Assembly: GCF_020880695.1 (NCBI RefSeq) | Contig: NZ_JAJIWO010000001.1 | Span: 496,001 to 560,000 of the forward strand | Length of the DNA: 64,000 bases | Reading direction: 5' to 3' | Source of the DNA: Mucilaginibacter sp. UR6-11 | GTDB taxonomy: Bacteria; Bacteroidota; Bacteroidia; Sphingobacteriales; Sphingobacteriaceae | Shown here: positions 1 through 9,219 of the stretch, piece after piece | Position numbering within the stretch: position 1 is the first letter of the stretch | How the letters are laid out: each line of letters starts with the position of its first letter | Made by a program: the position numbers and the translations under genes | Notes under the pieces: generated by a model | What the model was told of the DNA's origin: nothing | The model's input: only the letters and a program-made list of their open reading frames with translations | The model's database searches: none

Positions 1-1
1 C

Positions 2-613
2 ATTGAGAAAGAATATGGCTTCCGTTTAATAACGGCAGTTAAAAACGCTGGTTTGGGTAATAATATTAATAAGGGGCAGGATGCTGTTAAAACCCGGTAT
101 ACGCTTTACGTACAGGAAGATTTTGATCCTTTACCGGGTTATGCAACGCATTTAAAGGATGCGCTGGATATAATGGAAGAAAGAACCGATATAGATCTCG
201 TCCGCTTTTATGCTTACTTCAGATATCCTTATTTAAAACCGTTCAGAAAAGGGTACTCAGAAATGACATTCAAAATATGGTATCCGGGACACCGTAAATT
301 TCATTGTTACAGCGATCATCCGCATTTACGCAGAACTACTTTTTTTGAAAAATTTGGCAGGTACCGCGAAGGAATTAAAGGCGACCGTACCGAGTTCCTG
401 ATGGCGCTGTCTTTCCTGAAAAATAAAGGCAGGGCCATGTTCTATGAAAATTTCAAGAGCCTGTTTGACCAGTTAAATTCTGCGGACGAACCAAGCACGA
501 TGAAACGCAGCGATTTTAGACAAAGTGATAACCTCTTCATCGGGGTGGCAAGGGCCGTTTACCGCAATGTTAAACATACCGCAGAGCTACTGGCCTTTAA
601 ACCCCATAAATAA
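2..613 (+). CDS. Glycosyltransferase family 2-like protein, C-terminal part (5' truncated by window edge)
   Basis: The reading frame is open to the left edge of the window (IEKEYGFRL...), so the TTG at 53 is not the real start and only the C-terminal ~200 residues are present. The stretch AGLGNNINKGQDAVKTRY followed by YVQEDFDP resembles the GT-A fold region where a family 2 glycosyltransferase positions its nucleotide-sugar and metal (E-D-F-D as a DxD-like motif). No membrane segment is seen in the visible part. A role in cell-surface glycan assembly is inferred from this motif and from the polysaccharide operon about 2.3 kb downstream on the other strand. Family assignment is moderately sure; the acceptor is unknown. 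Confidence 0.6.
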   Translation: MEKEYGFRLITAVKNAGLGNNINKGQDAVKTRYTLYVQEDFDPLPGYATHLKDALDIMEERTDIDLVRFYAYFRYPYLKPFRKGYSEMTFKIWYPGHRKFHCYSDHPHLRRTTFFEKFGRYREGIKGDRTEFLMALSFLKNKGRAMFYENFKSLFDQLNSADEPSTMKRSDFRQSDNLFIGVARAVYRNVKHTAELLAFKPHK

Positions 614-667
614 TACGCGCAATTTTTACATTACCGCAGCTTTATACTTTATCTTTACCTGTGAGTT

Positions 668-1243
668 ATGAATAGGAAAGCGGCTATTAAAAGCATATTG
701 GCAGTTGTAACACTGGGTGTGTCCTCAGGGGCGCTATATGAGTTTTTAAAACCGGCCGATATAATGCCTGTTAACTTGCTGCCTCAAAAAAAGGCACTGA
801 TTGCCGACCTTGCCGAACTGATCATCCCGCGTACAGATACTCCCGGGGCTAAAGACGCAATGGTAGAGGATTACATCATCAAGATGATTACAGAAAATAC
901 CGATCCCAGGTCGCAAAAAATCTTTTTAACGGGACTGAGTTCGCTTGAACATTATACGTTTTCTAATTATAATAAATCATTTATTAGTTGTAGCCTAGCC
1001 CAAAAAACACTGGTTTTAAAGCATTTTGAGGACAAAGCAAATTATTCGTTCGCGATACTGAATAAGGTGAATAAAAAGGTTTTTGGTCTGCCTTTTTTCT
1101 ATCAGTTAAGAGACCTCACTGTTGAAGGGTACTGCACCTCCTTTTTAGGCGCTACCAAAGGGATGGCTTATGACTACATTCCTGCAAATTTTGAATCATG
1201 CATCCCATTAAAAAAAGGTCAGCTGGCCTGGGCAACAAAATAA
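668..1243 (+). CDS. Gluconate 2-dehydrogenase subunit 3 family protein
   Basis: A 191-residue protein with an N-terminal hydrophobic stretch after MNRKAAIK (residues 8-25), which looks like an export signal of the Tat-like type with RK instead of RR. The body has the family hallmark LAELIIPRTDTPGAKDA near residue 50 and the C-terminal block DLTVEGYCTSFLGATKG. Members are small partner subunits that accompany a flavin GMC dehydrogenase and help export or stabilise it. The next gene, 13 bases downstream, is exactly such a GMC enzyme, so the two are almost certainly one transcription unit and one complex in the periplasm or at the membrane. Confidence 0.88.
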   Translation: MNRKAAIKSILAVVTLGVSSGALYEFLKPADIMPVNLLPQKKALIADLAELIIPRTDTPGAKDAMVEDYIIKMITENTDPRSQKIFLTGLSSLEHYTFSNYNKSFISCSLAQKTLVLKHFEDKANYSFAILNKVNKKVFGLPFFYQLRDLTVEGYCTSFLGATKGMAYDYIPANFESCIPLKKGQLAWATK

Positions 1244-1256
1244 TTAATACAAATTT

Positions 1257-2942
1257 ATGGGTGATAAGGGCATTAATTCTACTTTCGACGCCATTGTTGT
1301 AGGTTCTGGTATTAGTGGCGGATGGGCAGCTATGGAACTTTGCAAAAAAGGGCTAAAAACCCTGCTTTTAGAAAGAGGCCGCAATGTATCGCATATTACA
1401 GATTACCCTACGGCCAATCTTAATCCCTGGGATCTTGAATATCGCTTAAATAACACGCCAAAATTTAAAGCCGAAAGCCCCATACAATCAACCGCAAGTA
1501 ACGGAGGCGATGCGCTTTTTTATGTGAACGATAAAGACCACCCATATATACAGGATAAACCTTTTTTGTGGTATCGCGGGTACCAGGTGGGCGGCCGCTC
1601 TCTGACCTGGGGCAGGCAGTGTTACCGGTTGAGTGACCTGGATTTTGAAGCTAATTTAAAAGAAGGGATCGCGGTAGACTGGCCCATACGTTATAAAGAT
1701 ATAGCGCCCTGGTACAGCTATGTTGAAAGATACATAGGGGTTAGCGGTAACAGAGAAAACCTGCATCAATTGCCTGACGGCGAATATCTGCCGCCAATGG
1801 AACTGAATTGTATAGAGCATCACTTAAATGACTCCATCCGCAAAAATAATCCCGGCCGCTTATTAACCATTGCCCGTGTGGCCAATTTAACCAAAGGGTG
1901 GGACGGCCGGGGGCCCTGCATGAACAGGAACCTGTGTTCAAGGGGCTGTCCGTTTGGCGGGTATTTTAGCAGTAACAGTTCAACCATACCAGCGGCAATG
2001 CAAACCGGCAACCTTACATTAAGGCCGTATGCTATCGTTGCCGAGGTTTTGTACGATGAGGTTAAACAACGGGCCACAGGTGTTAGGGTTATAGATACGC
2101 AAACCCACGAAAGTTTTGAATATCACGCCAAAGTGATCTTTCTTAACGCATCAACCATTGCAACAGCGGGTATATTATTAAATTCCAGGTCGCACAGGTT
2201 TCCTGACGGGATGGGAAATGACAGCGGCGAATTGGGTCATAATTTAATGGACCATCACTCGTCTGCCGGCGCTTCGGGCAAATATCAGGGCTACAAAGAT
2301 CTGTATTATAAAGGGCGCAGGCCATGCGGTTTTTTGATCCCCCGGTACAGGAACCTGAAACCGGATGAGGGGCTTGATTATTTAAGAGGTTTCAATATAC
2401 AGGGGCATGGCGAGCGATCAGAATGGCGTGACACGATGAATGGAAATGGTTTTGGTGTTGACTTTAAAAAGCAGCTTACTACCCCCGGCCCATGGACAGT
2501 ATGGATGGCCGGCTGGGGCGAGTGCCTTCCCTATCACGAAAATAAGATCACACTAAATACAACTGTAAAAGATCAATGGGGGCTTCCGCTGACCAATATC
2601 GACTTTAAATTTCGGGACAATGAAGCGAAGATGATGGATGATATTCGCAAATCATCCAGGGAAATGCTGGCTGCTGCCGGTTTTACAGATATTGAAACAT
2701 TTAATTATAAAAAGCCGGGTGGCAGTACGGCGCATGAAATGGGCACAGCCCGAATGGGCCATGACCCAAAAACGTCGGTACTGAATGGAAACAATCAGCT
2801 ACATGCTGTAAAAAATCTATTTGTAACTGATGGAAGTTGCATGACATCTTCTGCCAGTCAGAACCCTTCCTTAACCTATATGGCGCTTACAGCTAGGGCC
2901 TGCGAATTTGCCGTAAACGAATTAAAAAAGGGGAATATTTAA
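1257..2942 (+). CDS. GMC family FAD-dependent oxidoreductase (sugar or polyol dehydrogenase)
   Basis: A 561-residue flavoenzyme. The FAD dinucleotide-binding motif VVGSGISGGWAA is near residue 15, and the C-terminal GMC block carries HEMGTARMG (catalytic-side His) and NPSLTYMALTAR. The Cys-containing segment CMNRNLCSRGCPFGG at about residues 220-235 is typical of the membrane-linked gluconate or glucoside dehydrogenase branch. It oxidises a sugar-type alcohol and passes electrons to a membrane acceptor, probably through a partner cytochrome not seen here. It pairs with the upstream subunit-3 gene. By analogy with glucoside 3-dehydrogenases of Sphingobacteriaceae the substrate may be a glycoside, but the sequence does not settle this. 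Its last bases overlap by four with the converging glycosyltransferase gene. Confidence 0.88.
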   Translation: MGDKGINSTFDAIVVGSGISGGWAAMELCKKGLKTLLLERGRNVSHITDYPTANLNPWDLEYRLNNTPKFKAESPIQSTASNGGDALFYVNDKDHPYIQDKPFLWYRGYQVGGRSLTWGRQCYRLSDLDFEANLKEGIAVDWPIRYKDIAPWYSYVERYIGVSGNRENLHQLPDGEYLPPMELNCIEHHLNDSIRKNNPGRLLTIARVANLTKGWDGRGPCMNRNLCSRGCPFGGYFSSNSSTIPAAMQTGNLTLRPYAIVAEVLYDEVKQRATGVRVIDTQTHESFEYHAKVIFLNASTIATAGILLNSRSHRFPDGMGNDSGELGHNLMDHHSSAGASGKYQGYKDLYYKGRRPCGFLIPRYRNLKPDEGLDYLRGFNIQGHGERSEWRDTMNGNGFGVDFKKQLTTPGPWTVWMAGWGECLPYHENKITLNTTVKDQWGLPLTNIDFKFRDNEAKMMDDIRKSSREMLAAAGFTDIETFNYKKPGGSTAHEMGTARMGHDPKTSVLNGNNQLHAVKNLFVTDGSCMTSSASQNPSLTYMALTARACEFAVNELKKGNI

Positions 2943-4177
2943 CGGGCCGGTCTATCCGGAGCTTCTTCAACCTGCATGATAGCCTTATAAATATCGTTTA
3001 CACTATTTTCCCAGGAATGAGTGGCCGCAAAAGCAACGCGGGCCCGTCTTTTTTCTTCTGAATCTTCGGTCAGGGCCTTTTCAATAAGCATGACATAATC
3101 TTCCCTGGTTTTACCCAAATACACATACTGCTCAAATACGCTCATAGCTTCGGTACGTGTAGCTACAACCGGCTTGCCCATAGCCAGGTACTCATCAATT
3201 TTGCGCGGGTAATTACCGATAGTAACCTGGTTAACAATTTGTGGGTTTAAACAAACATCAAAAGAGTTTATATACCCCGCAAGCGAATTCGGGTCTTTAC
3301 CGCCTAAAAAGTGTATGTTCTCTATCTGGTGCAGGTTGCTTGCTGTAAACTCTTTGTCCTCGGGGCCAACCAGTACAATACTCCATTCAGGTTTTGCTTT
3401 AGCGATATGTTCCAGCAGGGCAAGGTCAAGCCGTATGCTCTGCAGCGCGCCCACATAACCGATAACCGGTTTACGTATGGCAATCATATCGGCAGGTACC
3501 GGCGTATCCTGTTTGTTCATAAACATTTCCAGATCGCAACCCTGGCCCACGTAAAAAGAATTTTTATTATGCTGCCTGCAATAAGACGCTAAATAAGTAG
3601 AGTTGGCCACACAGAGATCGCTTTTGCTGATCAGTTTCGGCTCCAGCTTTTCGCCATGTAACTTCCAGTAGTCAACATACAGCATATAGTCTCTTGAATA
3701 GTAGACACTTACTGCAGGTTTCAGTAACTCCTTTAAATAAAAGGACCTGAACATATCACTATCGTTAAACAGGATAATATTCTTAAATCCTAACCGATTG
3801 ATGGCTTTTTTAATGGTACGGGCAAATATCCGGTTGTTGTATTTATTTAACCGGTTATAAATAGCCTCATTTTTTATCCAGTTGATGGATTCTATGAGTT
3901 TGTCAGGATAATAATTCCATAAGTTTTGTTTTATTTCAATCAGGCCATCCAGGCTGCCATTTATTACCGCTATACGCTTTTTAACCTTCGGATCGGCCTT
4001 TTGCTTTAGCCTGGTTATCCTGTCAAGCGGAGAATTAACGTATAATACCCGGTTGTTTTTGCTGAACTCCAGGGCAATATTTTTACAATTACTTCCTATC
4101 TCAACGTCCCACGACTGCTGGCCAACTATTACAATATCCCTGTTTTTTAGGAGATGATCAGCATTCATGTTTTCCAT
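2939..4177 (-). CDS. Glycosyltransferase, GT4-like
   Basis: A 412-residue protein with the GT-B two-domain layout. The C-terminal donor-binding half contains PVIGYVGALQSIRLDLALL, VLVGPEDKEF and YPRKIDEYLAMGKPVVATRT, the last being the E-x7-E-type nucleotide-sugar loop of GT4 enzymes. The N-terminal half (DIVIVGQQSWDVEIGSNCKN) resembles TuaH-like transferases of surface polysaccharide clusters. It has no obvious membrane segment and would act on the cytoplasmic face, adding a sugar to the lipid-linked repeat unit. It is the last gene of the polysaccharide operon, two bases after the Wzy-like gene. A second ATG nine bases downstream is an alternative start. Confidence 0.85.
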   Translation of the reverse strand: MENMNADHLLKNRDIVIVGQQSWDVEIGSNCKNIALEFSKNNRVLYVNSPLDRITRLKQKADPKVKKRIAVINGSLDGLIEIKQNLWNYYPDKLIESINWIKNEAIYNRLNKYNNRIFARTIKKAINRLGFKNIILFNDSDMFRSFYLKELLKPAVSVYYSRDYMLYVDYWKLHGEKLEPKLISKSDLCVANSTYLASYCRQHNKNSFYVGQGCDLEMFMNKQDTPVPADMIAIRKPVIGYVGALQSIRLDLALLEHIAKAKPEWSIVLVGPEDKEFTASNLHQIENIHFLGGKDPNSLAGYINSFDVCLNPQIVNQVTIGNYPRKIDEYLAMGKPVVATRTEAMSVFEQYVYLGKTREDYVMLIEKALTEDSEEKRRARVAFAATHSWENSVNDIYKAIMQVEEAPDRPAR

Positions 4178-4179
4178 AT

Positions 4180-5706
4180 TCAGGCCGGTTTATTTAATGA
4201 TGAGGCTTCGTTTAACTGTTTTTCTTTATCCAATCTTAATAACACGGTAAGCAATGCCATATCCAACGAAAAAAACACATTTGACGGAAATTGAACCAAC
4301 GCCTCCTGCGGAAAATTGGCTATGTTGTAAGCGAAAATTATTAGCAGGATAGCCAAACAATAAGTTTTAATTTCCGGGTCTTTAATTTGATAATAATTAT
4401 TGATACCCGTCCGCATGATCGTAAACATCAACGTACAGAAAATGAATAATCCTATCCATCCCAGTTCAACAGCTACCCTGATATATCCGCTATCCGGTTG
4501 AAACTGCGAAACTATCGAACCATCGCCAAAGCGTTTTCCCCAACCGCCCGTAGCGCCAAGCCCGAATCCGATGGGGTGTGACAGGATATAGGGCTTAATG
4601 CGTTCCTGATTAAACTTCCTTAATTTATAGGATGGATCGTCATTGGGACTGAAGGCGGTTTGAAACCGGAGTAAATTAGGATCCCCCGTAGGGACATTTA
4701 TCAATACCACCAAAAACACCGCGGCCAGGCAAACCGCAGCCAAAACCTTTTTACTATAGTTTAAAATAGCGAATAACACCAAGGCGGCCGGCACCAACAC
4801 ATTAGCGCCCCGGGTACCCGAAAAAAGCATGGAGAACAAAAACACTACCGTTAACCCGCCTAAGATCAGCTTTTTCCAGCCGGGCAGTTTACCCGCTATA
4901 AGCGCGATGCAAAATATGGCGGACATGCTCATGTTATAGGCAAATGCAACCGGATCTGAAAATATGGAGAATTTTCGCCAATGTCCGGCTATAAATAGTA
5001 ACCCTCTTATTTCCGGGTCAGAGTTAAGATAGGCCTCTTCGGTAGCCGAAAAACCAATGTATTCCTGCTTCATTGCGTACAATGCCGCGAATAAACTCAT
5101 AACCAGCCATATCTTAAATATCAGCCTGATGAATTTAACAGACCGGATATTATATACAAACACAAAATAGCTCAGCATAACAATGGCTACAGACCGTACC
5201 GTATAAACCCATGCTAATCTTGATACGGCGCTGGGGTTTCCTAATTGGAATATATTATAACCTATCCATATCAATATTATGACGGATATCGGGCCTTTGA
5301 GCAGTTCCCAGTCATTATGGCGCCGTAAACTAACCAACGTTGCCAGCATCAGCATCCCCTGAATCAGATCTATCACCACTCCTAACGGGCCCGGGATGCC
5401 GAGGCGGCCCAGATAAAACAGCATATAGGCCATCATCAGTAAGACTAGTATCCCGAATTGCGGATAAGCTACTATACCATATATACATGGCAGGCCTATT
5501 AACACCAATAAAAATAACGCGCCAAATACAATACCGAATTTTGCGGCACCAACCCCAAGAATGGCGGCTAAGAGAATAAAAAAAGCAGCGCCAACAGGAT
5601 TATAAAGTTTTTCTATCAGAACCTTCTTTTTTAAGTCCTGAAAAAAACTTTTGCTCTTTTTTTCCAATTGCAAAATGTCCGGCGCCGGTTTTTGTTGGTT
5701 GTTCAC
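4180..5706 (-). CDS. O-antigen ligase / Wzy-like polysaccharide polymerase
   Basis: A 508-residue integral membrane protein with about ten or more hydrophobic segments and one long periplasmic loop (about residues 350-410) holding IGFGLGATGGWGKRFGDGS, which fits the O-antigen ligase/polymerase (Wzy_C) domain. The start is GTG, and it overlaps the TAG stop of the preceding 49-aa gene by one base, a sign of translational coupling. Proteins of this family join lipid-linked oligosaccharide repeats at the periplasmic face or transfer a polymer to lipid A. Its place between a Wzc-like protein and two glycosyltransferases favours exopolysaccharide polymerisation. The family does not allow ligase and polymerase to be told apart from sequence alone. 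Confidence 0.85.
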   Translation of the reverse strand: MNNQQKPAPDILQLEKKSKSFFQDLKKKVLIEKLYNPVGAAFFILLAAILGVGAAKFGIVFGALFLLVLIGLPCIYGIVAYPQFGILVLLMMAYMLFYLGRLGIPGPLGVVIDLIQGMLMLATLVSLRRHNDWELLKGPISVIILIWIGYNIFQLGNPSAVSRLAWVYTVRSVAIVMLSYFVFVYNIRSVKFIRLIFKIWLVMSLFAALYAMKQEYIGFSATEEAYLNSDPEIRGLLFIAGHWRKFSIFSDPVAFAYNMSMSAIFCIALIAGKLPGWKKLILGGLTVVFLFSMLFSGTRGANVLVPAALVLFAILNYSKKVLAAVCLAAVFLVVLINVPTGDPNLLRFQTAFSPNDDPSYKLRKFNQERIKPYILSHPIGFGLGATGGWGKRFGDGSIVSQFQPDSGYIRVAVELGWIGLFIFCTLMFTIMRTGINNYYQIKDPEIKTYCLAILLIIFAYNIANFPQEALVQFPSNVFFSLDMALLTVLLRLDKEKQLNEASSLNKPA

Positions 5707-5855
5707 TAAAGAAACAGGATTTTAATAATAAAAAAAAACACACTGATAAACGCAACTACCAGGGCCACAATTCTGGTTATCTTCTCCGTTTTGAGCTTTG
5801 ATGCCGCGGCAAACTCTTTTTTTCTTAATACTTTTTCTGAAGGATCAACTCGCAT
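5706..5855 (-). CDS. Small 49-aa single-pass membrane peptide in the polysaccharide operon
   Basis: A short ATG-started reading frame of 50 codons. The first 27 residues are charged and lysine-rich (MRVDPSEKVLRKKEF, then SKLKTEKITR), followed by one strongly hydrophobic segment to the C-terminus (IVALVVAFISVFFFIIKILF), so a single-pass membrane peptide with its basic end in the cytoplasm is expected. It begins five bases after the stop of the upstream GT2 gene, and its TAG shares one base with the GTG start of the Wzy-like gene, so it fits snugly into the operon. No family is recognised. It could assist the GT2 or the polymerase, or be a chance frame; the tight junctions argue for a real gene. 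Confidence 0.6.
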   Translation of the reverse strand: MRVDPSEKVLRKKEFAAASKLKTEKITRIVALVVAFISVFFFIIKILFL

Positions 5856-5860
5856 AGCTT

Positions 5861-7033
5861 TTATTCTTGGTCAGCAATATCATTATGGTAATGCTTGGTT
5901 GCAACCGAACGCTGATTGGCCTTACGTGCCTTTAACAAGGATAATACCTGGAAAAATATAAACCTGGGTATATTAATCAGCGACCGGTATATCCGCTTAT
6001 CAGTATCAGATTTTAACAATGCCAGGTAAAACCCACCTATAAACAGCAGGAAGCCGGCTATCCATAAAACGGTACCGGTAACACTTACAAAAAGGTTAAT
6101 AATCAGGCAGATGATCCCCATTAATAAAAATATAAATAAGGGCGGCCTTAACAAAACAACGCCAAATAAAAACTGGTTCCAGCTTTGTTTGGTAACACCT
6201 TTTTTTATCAGGGTAAAACCTAAGGAGAAGTATTTGAACCAGGTATTGATCCACCTTGAACGCTGGTTTACCAGTTGATCTGTCTGGCTGGTTTTTTCGT
6301 CATACACTATAGCGCCGCCGGCAAAAGCTATCCTGACATTACGGCCAACTATCTCAGCCTGCAGCACTTTATCGAAACCGGCACCGGTAACATCTTTCTG
6401 CCCCAGGCAATCAATATACAGGTCGGTAGTAAATGCCATGCCCGAGCCGGCAAGTGTAGCCGATGAGCCGGCTTTAAACAGGATCTTACCATCATAAAAA
6501 TGGTAATAAATATCGCGGGCCGCATCCAGGCAGGCATAAATAGTATTTAAATTTTTTGCTTCGCGAACACCCTGAACCGCTATATACCCCTGGTTGAAAA
6601 ACCGGTTCAATTCATTTAAATATTCTGCATCAACCAGGTTATCGCTATCTATAATAGTTAAGCGGTTATGTTTACGTTTGAAATTACGAATAGCGTAAAA
6701 ATGCGACCGGGTATTACCGGCAAGGATGGTTTCGGGCCGTAAAACTATAACCCGGTCATCAGTAAAACTCAGCTCGCTCTCTTCACAATTATCAGCTACT
6801 ACATAAATAAGATAATTTTGGTAATTAAGATTTAATAACGATTGTACAACAGCCGGGATATGTGTAACCTGCTCATAAGCGGTAACAATAATACCGTAAT
6901 CGCCTTCAGTTATTTCAGCAGGCGGGGATATATTACTTTTAAAAAGCGACAGCAGGTATATAACCAATGGCAGAACAAGGTTGTATCCTACTATCAACTG
7001 AAAAAAAATCCATAACAACCTGGCCAATATCAT
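5861..7033 (-). CDS. Membrane glycosyltransferase family 2 (processive type)
   Basis: A 390-residue enzyme with one N-terminal membrane helix, a GT2 catalytic domain and two or three C-terminal helices. Visible catalytic landmarks are LTIIDSDNLVDAEYL (metal-binding D-x-D), DVTGAGFDKVLQAEI around residue 210, and NQRSRWINTW, a Q-x-x-R-W motif that marks processive synthases such as cellulose or hyaluronan synthase-like enzymes. It acts at the inner face of the cytoplasmic membrane. It lies 23 bases downstream of the Wzc-like gene and five bases upstream of the small membrane peptide. The sugar added cannot be read from sequence. Confidence 0.88.
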   Translation of the reverse strand: MILARLLWIFFQLIVGYNLVLPLVIYLLSLFKSNISPPAEITEGDYGIIVTAYEQVTHIPAVVQSLLNLNYQNYLIYVVADNCEESELSFTDDRVIVLRPETILAGNTRSHFYAIRNFKRKHNRLTIIDSDNLVDAEYLNELNRFFNQGYIAVQGVREAKNLNTIYACLDAARDIYYHFYDGKILFKAGSSATLAGSGMAFTTDLYIDCLGQKDVTGAGFDKVLQAEIVGRNVRIAFAGGAIVYDEKTSQTDQLVNQRSRWINTWFKYFSLGFTLIKKGVTKQSWNQFLFGVVLLRPPLFIFLLMGIICLIINLFVSVTGTVLWIAGFLLFIGGFYLALLKSDTDKRIYRSLINIPRFIFFQVLSLLKARKANQRSVATKHYHNDIADQE

Positions 7034-7056
7034 TATAAAAAATTTAAATTATTGGT

Positions 7057-9219
7057 TTATTCAATTTCAGTAGTTGGTTTGTCGCCCGGCACCAAATTTA
7101 AAACCCAACCAATAAACTTACCATTCAGGCTTTTAAGGTAGCCAATGTTTTGCTTATAGTTTTCATTGAGACTATTGCCGGACTCAAACACGGTTAAAAT
7201 TTTATCAGCAAACAATATCCATTCTTTAGATCGGTTTAACGCATCCAAAGCCGGTGCTTCAATAATAATGACATCAAAAGCGTCTTTTAGGATAGCAAGC
7301 TTACCGTATATTGAGTCTTCGCCGGCTATTTCTAAAAGTGACGCCCCTCTCCCATGGTTACCGAGAAATTTAATTTTGGCATCGGCCGAGAAAAAAGAAT
7401 CGTCAAAAGGGCCGGTTAAAAAGTCCTCAAGGTAAAACCTGGTTTTGGTAAACGCGGTGATACCAGGATTATCAAAATTACCGTCAATAACCAATACCCT
7501 TTTATTAACAGATGAATAGGCGTAGGCCAGGTTCACTGCAACGAAGGTTTTTCCTTCTTCTTTCTCAATACTGTTAATTAACAATACCTTATCAGCTGCT
7601 AAAGCTGTAGCTACCTCGAACCTTAACGACTGCATTAAATTTTTCAGCTGTTTTGTTTCGCCTGTGGCGGTGGTGCCGGTCCAGATATTTTTCAGGTCGA
7701 TTGACTTGCTGCTCAGTAAATTTAAATAGCCCAGTACCGGCATTTTGGTTCTGTTAGCCAGATCAGGGGCAGTTTTGATGGTATTGTCAAATATAAAGAG
7801 GATAAAAAGCACTGCTATGCAAAAAACAAAACCGATAACACCGCTGATAATAACCAACAGCATTTTTTTTGATGGCTGGGCAATCCCCGGTTCTGCCCGC
7901 TCTATTAACCTTAACTGGATAGAGAAGCCCGACACCATATTGGCCTGGTTATACTTTTGCAATATTTCCAGGTACTCCTGGCTAGCTATGGTAATGGCGC
8001 TCTCTAACGCCTGTGTTGCTGCTTCATGCGGCACCAGGGCATCAAATTTTCGATTAAGCCTGTTAAGTTCATTATTAATTGGGCCCGAGCTGTTTTTTGC
8101 AAGGTCATTCTGTATTTGCAAACCAAGCTTTTGTTCAACCAGGCTTTGTTTGGTTGACAATGGATTTAAGATATACTTATCTGATAGTTCGTCAATTTGC
8201 GCAGAGGCCGCATTATTAAGCGAGTCTATTTTTCGCTTGTATTTCGGGTCAAAGTTACTTTGTACGTAGGCATCATTAACGGCCTGTAGTTGTGCCTTTG
8301 TAGCCAGTATTTTTTGAGTTACCGCAGTTTTATTGCTTTCTGAATACTTACGGTCTTTAGGGTCAAAATCTTTATCAATGCCTTTAATTGCTGCCTGGGT
8401 TGCGTGTGCATTTTTTTCTGCCTCCTCGCGCCGCGTTTCAAAATCAGACATTTGACCATACAAACTTTTAGCCTTTTCGTTAAGGTTAAGCACGTGATTT
8501 CTTATCTTATAATTTTTTAAAGCAGCTGTCTTTGCAACCAGGGTATCCTGTTTTACCCGAAGAAGGTTACCCAAAAAATCAACTGCTTTTTTTTGATTCT
8601 CTTTAATTATTAAAGTGTAATAATTAATAAATTCGGCACATAGCGTATTTACCACTACAGCAGAAAGTTCAGATCCTTCTGAGTCAAACTGGACGTTAAT
8701 ATAATCACTGTTTTGCACCCTGTATACCGATAAGGTTCTAAGTATCGACTGGTCGTCATAATGCATCGATACCAGTAACTTATAAAGCCCGTTTTGATCC
8801 GGGTTAAATAAAGACAAAGCCTGTCTTTTATTATAAAGTTCTGTATAAGTTGCAATTGCGTGTTGCCGCGCGCTATTGTTTAGCTGATTTAACAGCGGGC
8901 TTGTTTTGCGGTAGGGGTTTTTGCTGGTTAAGTCGTGTATGATTAATTTATACGCAAGCTGATCAAGCATTCTTTTTGATTTGATCATTTCAACCAGGTT
9001 GCTAAATTCCTGGCTTACTTTTGATTCCTGTGCATCAGGCATATCATTTAAAACACTTTGAGTTTGGTCAACTATCCCCGTACCGAGTTTAGCTTGTGAG
9101 GAATAAACGTCGGGCTGATTGCGGACCAAAAAAAAAGTTATGATTACCGTTAATACCGTAGTTAAAACAATAGTGAACCTATGCTTCTTAATGATTTTAA
9201 AAAAATTGCTGAATTCCAT
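7057..9219 (-). CDS. Wzc-like polysaccharide co-polymerase with degenerate tyrosine-kinase domain
   Basis: A 720-residue protein: a membrane helix at about 15-35, a periplasmic Wzz-type region with long coiled coil (about 170-440), a second helix near 455-480, and a C-terminal BY-kinase/ParA-like ATPase domain (about 510-710). In that domain the phosphate-loop reads INSIEKEEGKTFVAVNLA, the Walker A' site reads VLVIDGNFDNP (second Asp replaced by Asn) and the Walker B site reads VIIIEAP (Asp replaced by Glu). The C-terminal tail (LVPGDKPTTEIE) has no tyrosine cluster. It probably controls chain length and bridges to the outer membrane, but kinase activity is doubtful. It is second in the operon, directly abutting the TolC-like gene. 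Confidence 0.88.
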   Translation of the reverse strand: MEFSNFFKIIKKHRFTIVLTTVLTVIITFFLVRNQPDVYSSQAKLGTGIVDQTQSVLNDMPDAQESKVSQEFSNLVEMIKSKRMLDQLAYKLIIHDLTSKNPYRKTSPLLNQLNNSARQHAIATYTELYNKRQALSLFNPDQNGLYKLLVSMHYDDQSILRTLSVYRVQNSDYINVQFDSEGSELSAVVVNTLCAEFINYYTLIIKENQKKAVDFLGNLLRVKQDTLVAKTAALKNYKIRNHVLNLNEKAKSLYGQMSDFETRREEAEKNAHATQAAIKGIDKDFDPKDRKYSESNKTAVTQKILATKAQLQAVNDAYVQSNFDPKYKRKIDSLNNAASAQIDELSDKYILNPLSTKQSLVEQKLGLQIQNDLAKNSSGPINNELNRLNRKFDALVPHEAATQALESAITIASQEYLEILQKYNQANMVSGFSIQLRLIERAEPGIAQPSKKMLLVIISGVIGFVFCIAVLFILFIFDNTIKTAPDLANRTKMPVLGYLNLLSSKSIDLKNIWTGTTATGETKQLKNLMQSLRFEVATALAADKVLLINSIEKEEGKTFVAVNLAYAYSSVNKRVLVIDGNFDNPGITAFTKTRFYLEDFLTGPFDDSFFSADAKIKFLGNHGRGASLLEIAGEDSIYGKLAILKDAFDVIIIEAPALDALNRSKEWILFADKILTVFESGNSLNENYKQNIGYLKSLNGKFIGWVLNLVPGDKPTTEIE

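Noticed and set aside
7745..8269. 174-aa open frame antisense to the Wzc-like gene
   Set aside because: Shadow of a long coding frame; no motif and no promoter element.
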